This document shows, piece after piece, positions 6,957 to 14,690 of a stretch of 32,438 bases of DNA. The notes beneath the pieces are model-generated. The model had not been told where the DNA came from. It made no database searches and saw only the letters and a list, made by a program, of their open reading frames with translations. Each line of letters opens with the position of its first letter. Positions within the stretch are counted from its first letter, which is position 1. The stretch is taken from assembly GCA_030549855.1 (NCBI GenBank), contig JAUQQP010000028.1:1-32438 (forward strand). Reading direction: 5' to 3'. Position numbers and translations under genes: made by a program. This DNA is from Cyanobacteriota bacterium SRBZ.bins.94.201705. GTDB taxonomy: Bacteria > Cyanobacteriota > Cyanobacteriia > Cyanobacteriales > Cyanobacteriaceae.

Positions 6957-9266
6957 ATGTCTTCCCCACCGGTAGATAAACCCTACAAAAGTAGGTTGTT
7001 TAACTTTCTGAATAGTCAGTATATAAGGATTCACAGTGGGGTAAACAGAAAACTAAGGCAATGGGGTATAGCAGTGAGGGGGGGATTAGAAATTGTATTG
7101 TTTCCCTTCCTCCGGTTGTGGGAGATTATAACTAAGACTGGCAATAAAAGTTTTGCCTCAGCAAAGAGAAAAAGTGGGGGTTTTTTGCCTGAAGCCGCCT
7201 GTGACAAAATAATCCGGCAGGTGACAGAGAAAATGGTAAGGGAAAAGGATTTACCAGTATTGCTTATTCATGAGTTTCAGGGGTTGGCTTGTCGTTTGCA
7301 AGATGGGTGTATTGTGGGGGTGATGGCAAACAACCAGGTAAGGGAGATAATACCCAGGAATAGACAGCAAGAGATTAGTGAGTTGATTGAGGCAGTTTTA
7401 GCAAGTAATGAAGTGAGACTGGGAGATAATCCGATAATAGTATGGTTGGATAGGTTTATTTCTGCTGTGGAGGGTTATATCTTTTCCCCCCAGCCTCCAC
7501 AAGGGGATGCCATAATGACAGGCTGCCGTGATAATGATAGCATGGAAATGGGAAGAGCTTATGTAAACGGCAAGGAAGGCCATTCCCATCCTACTAGCTA
7601 TTTTCATGATAGCCAAGATGAGCCTCGGGTAGGGCATTATAACTCCGACTGGCTGCCTTCTCGCGTTAAAACAGTGATTCTGGCGGCTATTAATTATTTT
7701 TTTGGCAAGAAAAAGAAGAGTCTTTCCCCCTCCAGCCTATCTCCAGCCTCCACTGGTAGCAATGTTGAAAACAATCCTCCGGCGGATATTAGAAATAGTT
7801 TTACCCCCCCCTCAGGAAAAACCAATAATGCTGTGGGTATATCCTTGTTGTCTTTCGAGGCTGATAGTAGAATTCACAAACTCGCAAGGAAGATTTTTTC
7901 CCCTCTTTTGCCGGCGAGAAATAATAACAATTCTTCTCCCAGCAGGCAAAAAAGGGAAGGGGAGGAGGTGGTTTCAAATAGTGGGAAATACAATTGGGTT
8001 AAAATTAGACTTTTAATTGAGGCGGCTATTGATTATTTCTTTGGCGGGAAAAATCCTCCTGTCTTCCCCAGGGATGCCACTGCCGCTTCTGACACCATTT
8101 TATCTACTCCAACTGATGCCAGTGTCTTTCCCGAAACCATTTCATCCACCCCCACAAATACCACTATAACCCCTAATACCATCTCCTCTACCCCTGTAAA
8201 AGCCAATGTCTCTGACAACAGTATCCCACAGGCATCCACTGGTGGCAGCGTTACATCTAATAGTATGGCTTCCATTCCTACTGATGCTAGCCTTATTCCC
8301 AAGACTATTCTATTGGGTAAAAGTATTAAGTCTTATGTTGAGACAATTAAGACTAAAATAACAAGTTTGGGTGGCGGTGTTTTTTCTAGACTTTTGTTGC
8401 CAGGGGAAAATCAAAATCAAATCAAGGAGGGGAGTATAAAAACAACGGGAAATCAGTCTCCTGTCGGCAAAAATGAGTTGGAGGAATCTGTCTGGGAGAA
8501 AGACAACCCTTTCCAGCTGAAACTGCTTATTATGGCAGCCATTGAGTATTTTTTTGGCAAGAATTCACCTGTTTGGAGAAAAAATAGTTTAGCCAATACC
8601 ACCCCTCCCTTGCCTCCTCTTAGTCATATTAGTCATCTCCAACGAGACAACCCCATCTCCCTGTATCCGGATGAATCTGTATGTCTCCCAAGAAGTGACG
8701 AATCCCCAGTAGAGGGGGATGAATTTGCTTTTCTCTCCTTCCCCCCTACTGGAGGTAGTAGTAATTCGATGGTAGGGAGTAACAGTAGAGGTGACATGAA
8801 TGCCTCTGTATCTGTGGAGGATGAATTTGCTTGTCTTTCCTTTCCCTCCACTAGGAGTAGTAGTAATCCCATGGTAGAAAATAGTGGTAGAGGTGACATT
8901 ACCACCTCTTTTTGGGAATCTGCTTGTCTTTCCTCTCCCACGGGTAATGGTGAGTCTACTAATATTCAAGGTGATAGTAGTATAAAACAGGCGGTTGTAG
9001 AAAAAAATCAAAAGTCGGGGATAAGAGACGACTATTACTTTGCAGACAGGGAAATAGAAGTCGACATAGTGGAAACAAGGTATGAAAAACACTTGTTACA
9101 AGTAATCCTAGAAAAATTAGATGAATTGATGCTATGGCTGGAGGAGTTGATAATAGGGGTTGTAAGGTGTGTGGGAGAATGGTTGGCAAGAGAATGGAGT
9201 AGAGAGAGGGGGAAGATAAAACAACAGCAAGAAGACAAGAAGGAAACAGGGAAAAGACAAGACTGA
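6957..9266 (+). CDS. large repeat-rich low-complexity protein, conserved N- and C-terminal parts, function unknown
   Basis: A 769-residue protein from the ATG at 6957 (an AAGGA-like site lies just upstream; a TTG 48 bp upstream is less likely). The first ~180 residues look folded and conserved, with a hydrophobic stretch near 38-56 (AVRGGLEIVLFPFLRLW) that could bind membrane. Then come three spaced copies of a helix motif, hydrophobic-AAIxYFFGKK, at about 247, 360 and 531. They are separated by Ser/Thr/Pro/Asn-rich linkers. One linker is a tandem 14-residue repeat (379-448), and another contains three ~31-34-residue units starting DEFA (about 588-680). The last ~60 residues are helical and amphipathic (EKLDELMLWLEELI). 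The architecture resembles cyanobacterial hypothetical proteins with a YFFG motif and a LMLWLEE tail. Its own 3' half is duplicated and decayed downstream. Confidence 0.75.
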   Translation: MSSPPVDKPYKSRLFNFLNSQYIRIHSGVNRKLRQWGIAVRGGLEIVLFPFLRLWEIITKTGNKSFASAKRKSGGFLPEAACDKIIRQVTEKMVREKDLPVLLIHEFQGLACRLQDGCIVGVMANNQVREIIPRNRQQEISELIEAVLASNEVRLGDNPIIVWLDRFISAVEGYIFSPQPPQGDAIMTGCRDNDSMEMGRAYVNGKEGHSHPTSYFHDSQDEPRVGHYNSDWLPSRVKTVILAAINYFFGKKKKSLSPSSLSPASTGSNVENNPPADIRNSFTPPSGKTNNAVGISLLSFEADSRIHKLARKIFSPLLPARNNNNSSPSRQKREGEEVVSNSGKYNWVKIRLLIEAAIDYFFGGKNPPVFPRDATAASDTILSTPTDASVFPETISSTPTNTTITPNTISSTPVKANVSDNSIPQASTGGSVTSNSMASIPTDASLIPKTILLGKSIKSYVETIKTKITSLGGGVFSRLLLPGENQNQIKEGSIKTTGNQSPVGKNELEESVWEKDNPFQLKLLIMAAIEYFFGKNSPVWRKNSLANTTPPLPPLSHISHLQRDNPISLYPDESVCLPRSDESPVEGDEFAFLSFPPTGGSSNSMVGSNSRGDMNASVSVEDEFACLSFPSTRSSSNPMVENSGRGDITTSFWESACLSSPTGNGESTNIQGDSSIKQAVVEKNQKSGIRDDYYFADREIEVDIVETRYEKHLLQVILEKLDELMLWLEELIIGVVRCVGEWLAREWSRERGKIKQQQEDKKETGKRQD
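8091..8300 (+). repeat. in-frame 42-bp minisatellite (five 14-residue units)
   Basis: Exactly 210 bp encode five consecutive 14-residue units: DTILSTPTDASVFP, ETISSTPTNTTITP, NTISSTPVKANVSD, NSIPQASTGGSVTS, NSMASIPTDASLIP. The first three are close and the fourth is the most diverged. The period keeps the reading frame. It sits in the linker between the second and third YFFG modules. Confidence 0.8.
8718..8960 (+). repeat. in-frame tandem repeat, units of 102 and 93 bp
   Basis: Three consecutive units begin at GATGAATTTGC (8718), GATGAATTTGC (8820) and GGGAATCTGCTTGTC (8914). Each encodes (DEF)A(F/C)LSFPxT, a Ser/Asn-rich run and a GRGD-like end. Spacings of 102 and 93 bp are multiples of three, so the frame is kept. 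The same three-unit layout recurs out of frame downstream at 9499, 9597 and 9675. Confidence 0.7.
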
Positions 9267-9490
9267 GACAACATGGGGATAGGGGGAAAAAGGGATAGGC
9301 AGCCATTGAGGATTATTGTGGCAACTCAGCCGCCTGGAAAAGTAAAAATTGTCTAGCAAATACTAACCCCCTGTTTCCGCCTCACAGCGTTGTATCACTT
9401 ATAGCCATAGCAGTTATATCCGAGACGCTGTCTTTTGGCGGGTGGGTGTAGCAGTGGGGAGTCTATGGCAGAAAAGAATCTCTAACAAGA

Positions 9491-10020
9491 GGGGGAATGA
9501 ATTAGCTTGTCTTTCTCTCCCTCAGTGGAGATAGTAGTAATTCTGGGGGAGGGGATAATAGTAGGAGTGACATTCATTCTACCACCTCTGTGGGGTGAGT
9601 TGGCCTGTCTTTTCTCCCCCCCACAGTGGTAACGTCGTTGTAGAAAACAATTCCAGAGGCAGCATGACTGTGGGGAATCCGTTTGTTTTTCTCACTCTGT
9701 GGCAAGTGATGGGTCTACTAGTATTCAAAGTGGTGGTAGAATGGAACAAGCATGAGAGACAATCAAAAATCAGAAATAAAAAGACGACCATTGCTTTGCC
9801 AATAGAGGAATAGGAGTAGACACAGTGGAAATAGGATATAAAAACAGTTGTTGTAAATAATCCTGGAGTTAGACGGATTGATGCTATATAGGAAGAAGAG
9901 TTGATAATAGGGATTGGGGTTAATAGGAATTAGGGTATGGGTGGAGAAAAGGAAAACTAAACAACAGCAGAGTTATGGGGGGGTAAACAGAAGGTAAACA
10001 AAGAAAACAGTAAAAAAAAC
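9491..10020 (+). pseudogene. decayed tandem duplicate of the 3' part of the 6957-9266 gene
   Basis: This stretch matches about 8718-9260 of the upstream gene in the same order. It has three GAAT..GCTTGTCTTTC-type units, GGGTCTACTAGTATTCAA (gene: GAGTCTACTAATATTCAA), CAATCAAAAATCAGAAATAA, TAGACACAGTGGAAATAGG, GATTGATGCTATATAGGAAG, GTTGATAATAGGG and AAACAACAGCAG. The offset is about 780 bp. Unit spacings have become 98 and 78 bp, and stops and shifts break every frame, so it cannot encode the protein. 9267-9490, between gene and copy, holds nothing I recognise. Confidence 0.75.
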
Positions 10021-10023
10021 AGG

Positions 10024-10767
10024 ATGGGCAAAAGGGACAACAGTAGTATAATAGCCAGTGGGAATCTAGACTACCGGAATAGCAAAAAACCTATGGAAGA
10101 TTATTCCTCCTGTTGTTTGATTTCTCCCCCCATAGAATCCATCCACCTGGAAAAGACAGTGAGATTGGGGATAATGGCGTCGGGGAATGGGAGTAATTTT
10201 GAGGCAATTGCCAAGGCGATTGCAGAGGGTTTATTGAATGCTAAAATCGAGTTATTGATATATAACAACCCAGGTGCGAAGGTAAAAGAAAGGGCAGACA
10301 AATACGGGGTAGAATCATTATTGTTAAATCACAGGGAGTTTGCCAGCAGAGAAGCCTTGGATGAAGCAATAGTAGACTGTTTCAAGAGAAAAGGGGTAGA
10401 GTTAGTAGTGATGGCGGGATGGATGCGGATTGTCACCAAGGTGTTACTGGAAGCCTTCCCAGAAAGGGTAATAAATATACATCCCAGTCTTTTGCCTAGT
10501 TTCCGGGGGATGAATGCAGTGAAACAGGCGTTAGAAGCGGGAGTAAAGATTACTGGCTGTACTGTACATATTGCTACCCTAGAAGTAGACAATGGTCCCA
10601 TTCTAGTCCAGGCTGCAGTACCCATTCTACCAAATGACACGCCAGAGACTCTTCATCAGAGAATTCAAAATCAGGAACATCGTATCATAATTCAGGGTAT
10701 TGCCCTAGCAGTCTTAAGAAGCAGGGGGAAAGATGCAACAAACCCGGTTGAGTCTATTAGCCAGTAG
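10024..10767 (+). CDS. purN: phosphoribosylglycinamide formyltransferase
   Basis: The enzyme transfers a formyl group from 10-formyl-THF to GAR, step three of de novo purine synthesis, in the cytosol. The Rossmann-like fold starts at VRLGIMASGNGSNFEAIA (46-63). The catalytic set is present: Asn151 and His153 in INIHPSLLPSFRG, and Asp189 in LEVDNGPIL. The conserved VVMAGWMRI precedes it (128-136). The enzymatic core runs from residue ~46 to ~230. The 45-residue N-terminal extension is poorly conserved in appearance. The ATG at 10024 lies at the very end of the decayed duplicate and has AACAGG immediately before it, too close for a good ribosome site. The true start may be the ATG at 10093 (MEDYSS...). 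The 3' end overlaps the next gene by 35 bp. Confidence 0.93.
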   Translation: MGKRDNSSIIASGNLDYRNSKKPMEDYSSCCLISPPIESIHLEKTVRLGIMASGNGSNFEAIAKAIAEGLLNAKIELLIYNNPGAKVKERADKYGVESLLLNHREFASREALDEAIVDCFKRKGVELVVMAGWMRIVTKVLLEAFPERVINIHPSLLPSFRGMNAVKQALEAGVKITGCTVHIATLEVDNGPILVQAAVPILPNDTPETLHQRIQNQEHRIIIQGIALAVLRSRGKDATNPVESISQ

Positions 10768-11065
10768 CCTTTTCAACCGCCTTAGCGATTTTTTTGCCAA
10801 CCCCTGGAGGAGACTGTCTCTAGTGTTTATTGCCTGGTTGTGGGGATATGTCACCTCCGATTTGGTTTCCACTAGTGTCTCTCAGGCGGGGAAATGGGAT
10901 ATACCAGTGGCCACCTGTTATCTTATACTGACAGAGGGGATTAGTATTTGGGTGTATAGACAAAGAGATAGAAACAGGAAAATACAGTGGCTTGATATAC
11001 TTAACTCTTGGAAGATAGGTTTTGTCTTTGGCTTGTATGTAAGTGCCATGACACTGTCTTCCTGA
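10733..11065 (+). CDS. ycf20: Ycf20 / DUF565 family protein
   Basis: A 110-residue protein of the DUF565 (Ycf20) family found in cyanobacteria and plastids. Plant and algal relatives have been linked to thermal energy dissipation; the molecular role is not settled. The N-terminus MQQTRLSLLASSLFNRLSDF and NPWRRLSLVFIAWLWGY (23-39) are typical. There are two or three hydrophobic helices (about 29-45, 58-76, 92-108), so it is a membrane protein, probably thylakoid. The ATG at 10733 lies inside purN, with a 35-bp overlap suggesting co-transcription. Its TGA abuts the stop of the convergent SSB-like gene without a single base between. Confidence 0.85.
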   Translation: MQQTRLSLLASSLFNRLSDFFANPWRRLSLVFIAWLWGYVTSDLVSTSVSQAGKWDIPVATCYLILTEGISIWVYRQRDRNRKIQWLDILNSWKIGFVFGLYVSAMTLSS

Positions 11066-11497
11066 CTAGAAGGGGATATCATCGAGATTTTTTGTTTTTA
11101 TTTCCTCATCATCATCCTCCTCCTCCTCCTCATCTGAAAGTGGTGAGGAAGAATCCCACGACAACGACTCACTGCCGATGACATCAGAAGAGTCGCTTTC
11201 TAAAAGGGGGTAGATGTGAGAAAGAGTCATACTAGCCACTTTCTCCTTATAACCGTTCTTCTCTATTGTATCCATGCGGAGACGCCCCTGAACTATCACC
11301 TCATTCCCCTCATGGTATCGCTGTTCTATATCTACTGCTAGACTACCCCATGCTACAACCTTAAGAAGACAAGGGGGGTTATTAGGAATAGGATTGTCGA
11401 ATTCTAGCATCATTTCAGTGATAGCCAATTGATTATCCTGGGTGTATCTTAATTGGGGGGTGGAGACGATTTTGCCAGCGAGAATACAACTATTCAT
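11066..11497 (-). CDS. single-stranded DNA-binding protein, Ycf41-like
   Basis: A 143-residue protein of the SSB OB-fold family from the ATG at 11497 (MNSCILAGKIVSTPQLRYT), in keeping with cyanobacterial homologues that begin MNSC; a longer frame to 11548 adds 17 atypical residues. The OB-fold covers about 1-100 with LLKVVAWGSLA and GNEVIVQGRLRM. The tail is Ser-rich, then strongly acidic (EEEEEDDDEE), and ends DDIPF, the usual SSB tip that docks repair and replication partners. Cyanobacteria often carry this shorter SSB/Ycf41-type protein in addition to or instead of a bacterial-type SSB. No partner gene is nearby. The upstream gap leads into the long repeat array. Confidence 0.85.
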   Translation of the reverse strand: MNSCILAGKIVSTPQLRYTQDNQLAITEMMLEFDNPIPNNPPCLLKVVAWGSLAVDIEQRYHEGNEVIVQGRLRMDTIEKNGYKEKVASMTLSHIYPLLESDSSDVIGSESLSWDSSSPLSDEEEEEDDDEEIKTKNLDDIPF

Positions 11498-11899
11498 AGA
11501 TTTATATTTCCAAAAGTTAATTTGTTTCTCTTTCCCATTGTGACACAAATCCGCCTTCGGATGGGAGGAATCTCAAAATGAGATATGTCAGCAGCCAATG
11601 GCGGCAGGTAGAGGTAAGAGGTTGTTACCCGAAGGTGAATAGTATTTTTCAGCCAGAGGTTTAATTCTATTTGTCACTCTTTAGAGAAACATTTATCAAC
11701 CTCAAGTCATGTTGCTACTAGACTTTAGCTAGGGATAGAAAATTTCTGCCACCTTTTTGCAACAATTCTATAACCCTTCCTCAACTGGTATCATTGTCTT
11801 CTGCCAACAGGAAACGACAGTGATTAAGGGAGACTTGCATAAAAAATACTGACATTAGCATTGAAAATACTCGACTGTAGGACAATTTTATCCCCACCC
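11498..11899. other. upstream region of the SSB-like gene, no gene seen
   Basis: No gene is supportable here. A perfect 5-bp hairpin ATCCG/CGGAT with a 4-base loop lies at 11551-11564, followed by mixed-composition DNA without the repeat words that dominate from about 11900 onward. The promoter of the SSB-like gene must lie here but I cannot identify it confidently. Confidence 0.4.
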
Positions 11900-12902
11900 A
11901 TTTGATAGAGAAGTGTTTTCAGCCTGACTATCAGCAAGATGCCTATTAGACGGATGTTTTTAGCATTTTACTCAAGGGAGTGTCCAGTGTGGAAGTATTA
12001 TTGGTGTGACTTCAATGGGTGTGACTTGAATGGGAGGTTTCTAGGCGGATGACTGTTGTCAGGAAGAATTAAATGAGGCGTATATTTGGCAGACTGCCGT
12101 TGTTGGTGTCAATAGAGTGGGGGGTGGCTAGCATAATCAGTAGGGGATTCTTATTAGCCTAAGAGGAAGGCATTTATACTAGTAGGAGACTTTACCACTG
12201 AGTATTCATACAAGTATTTTTTACGCCATTAGGTTAGGGTAGATGGGGGGTGGTTGTAAGTTTAGTGGCTGGGTGGGATGTGTATTATTGGGATGATTTT
12301 GCTGGGGGAAATTCCCAGAAGAAAGGCATTAGTGGGATTACAACTGGTGGCAGTTAGCGGGATTGTTATCATGACTCTCCTGGAGAGGATGGTTTGATTA
12401 TAAGGGTATACCTGGTAAACAACTACTGTGGGATTGGTTTTATGGGGGGTATCGAGTAAACGACTGTAGTTTAAATAACTAGGGGGTATATCTAGAAGAC
12501 GACTATTGGCAAGGATAATTTTACTAGCAAGGGAATCTAGTAGAATAATCGTCAGTATGATTTTCCTGGGGAAATTCCATCAGATTGTTTTTACTTTCAC
12601 TCAACTGGGGAGACTGTTTATTGTTGGTTTATTTGTTGGTGTGGTTTTACTGGAGGAGGTATCAATAAAGCCACTGTTGTCGGTTTCACTCAGGTGTCTG
12701 GAGGGGAGTTGTCGTGGGTGTCATATGACTAAAAGAAATGTTTATTTTTGGCATGATTTTACTTGAGTAGGAGGCTACTGTTGTTGGTTTTATCCCCCTA
12801 CCTCTGTCAGGCTATTGTTGTAGACGTAAGTAGGGGATAGTTTTACTGGAGGAAGTGTCTGGGAGACAGGTGGGGGAGTAGCCGCCAGACAGATATACAT
12901 TG

Positions 12903-13410
12903 CCGGATTGACTTTACTAAAATAGACAGGCATTGTTAGGATTACTTGGGGTATTGTTGCTGTGACTAGACTGGAGATAATAGTATTTGGGGGAATACAT
13001 GACTGTAGTCAATTGTTGTCAGGGTTGTTTTGCGGTAGACTGTCTAGTAGAAGGGTGTTTTTGGCATAACTTTACTGGGGAAGTGTCTAGGAAACTAGCA
13101 TTGTTAGGGTTATTTACTAGAGTGTATTTGGTAGACGAATATTATAAGCCTTGGCTGAAGGGAGTGTCTGGCAGGGGGGTATTGTTGGCATGACTAGACG
13201 AGGAGAATGTGTGGAAGAAGAAAGTTGTGGGTGGATAGTATTGAAAGTTTTGTCACCATGACTTTTCCAGGGAAGATGGTTGACAGGTGGCCGTCGTTGG
13301 TATGATTATCTAGTGGACGACTATTGCTAGGGTGACTTGAATAGGAGTATCTGGGAGTAGGGGAGAGTGTCTGGCATGCAAGGATAATTGTCGGGTTGAC
13401 TTGGGAGGTA
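12903..13410 (+). repeat. higher-order repeat copy A inside the array
   Basis: Aligns in order with copy B at 14170-14545. Shared landmarks are TTGACTTTACT..ATAGACAGG, GGGGGAATACATG (B: GGGGGATACATG), GTATTGTTGGCATGACTAGA (B: GTGTTGTTAGCGTGACTAGA), GACGACTATTG..AGGGTGAC and TATGTCTGGCATGCA-like (13370s). Copy A is longer by insertions. Confidence 0.6.
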
Positions 13411-14169
13411 CTCAGGGGCAAAATGTTGTTAGTAAAAGGCAGAAGGAGGAGTTTCTAACAGATAAGTATCGTTTGGCGTTAATCTGCTGGAGAGATGCCT
13501 AGCGGGATACTCTTATTAGTTTCACTCTCTGCTGAGATTGTCTGCTAAAAGACTATTATCAGCCAGAAGCTAGAAATGGGATTGGCTTGAGGGTGGTGGC
13601 GTGGCGTTGGAAGGCGACTCTACTGGAAAACAGATGTAGTGGATGTTGTCAGACACAGTTGGCTGGGGGTAGATATGGCAAATGATTGGTGTTGGCATGT
13701 GGGGGTGGAAGGCAACCGTTATCAGCATGAGTCGGGTAAAGGTAAATCCTTGTGGTGACTTTACTGGAAAAGGTATGTATGACACTGCCGTTTTTGGCGT
13801 GACTTTGCCGGAGAGGTAGTCTGGCTTTATTAAGGGAAATAAACGGCTGACACCATTGTTGGAATGTATAGAGGAGTGTTTGGCAAAAGTGATTTGTAAG
13901 TATGACTAGACTGAAGAATTATTTAGCCTGCCACTGTCACCAGCCAGGAGTCAAAAGTAGGATGACTTAGCGGGAGGGGGTAAACTGGATTTGGCGAGGG
14001 GGAAACGGGTGACGAGTATTGTTAGCTTGATTTTAGCGGGGTAAAAAAAGGCAACTGTTGTTGGGATAACTCTCCTACTGTCAAAAGATTGTTTTTGGTG
14101 TCAACCTCGAGGAGTAGTTTTGATGGAGAGAGTATCTAGTAGACGGGTTTTGACTGCTAAAAAGACATT

Positions 14170-14545
14170 GCAGGGTTGACTTTACTGGGATAGACAGGTG
14201 TTGTTGGGGTGACTTGTGGCTGGGAATAGTTTGACTATGGGGGGATACATGGTATACAAGTATTGTTAGATTAGCTTTATAGAAAGACATTTGATACTGT
14301 AGGCTTGAGGGGGAATGTCTAGCCGCTAAGTGTTGTTAGCGTGACTAGAGGAGAAAGTGGGGTAGAAGGATGTTGTTGATTTTCCCTTATACGGGTGTCA
14401 GTCTACCGCCGGCTGATAACTGTCGTTATTATGACTCCACAGAGAGGATTTTCAAAAGACGACTATTGTAAGGGTGACACTGGGGAAGTTTTTGGGAGAC
14501 AACTGAAGGGTATGTCTGGCATGCAGAGATTGTCGATTAGACTTC
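14170..14545 (+). repeat. higher-order repeat copy B inside the array
   Basis: Collinear with copy A, about 1.1-1.27 kb downstream of it. A fainter third match lies near 15780-16020 (ATACA..CAAGTATTGTT, then AATGTCTAGCAG..AAG). This indicates segment duplication on top of the short units. Confidence 0.55.
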
Positions 14546-14611
14546 ACCAGGGAAGATGAAGGTGGTAGACTGTTGCTAACTACATGTCGGGTGGCAGGGG
14601 GATGTCGTTAG

Positions 14612-14690
14612 CTAGCCAGAAGGCGACTGGGATGAGGCTGGGAGGTGTCTAGTATATAACTGGGGGAGGTAAGTAGAAGAGTTTTGTTAG
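14612..14690 (+). repeat. 75-bp direct repeat within the array, copy 1 (copy 2 at 16396-16470)
   Basis: The two copies share AGCC(A/G)GAAGG, ATGAGGCT, GTGTCTAGTATA(T/C)AACTG, GGAGGTAA and TAGA(A/C)GAG in the same order, about 1.78 kb apart. They are among the best-preserved long-range matches in the array, which suggests a comparatively recent copying event. Confidence 0.65.

Noticed and set aside
8589-9359. Several minus-strand open frames opposite the large repeat gene
   Set aside because: They are shadows of the plus-strand low-complexity code (Ser/Pro/Phe-rich) and the plus frame is continuous.
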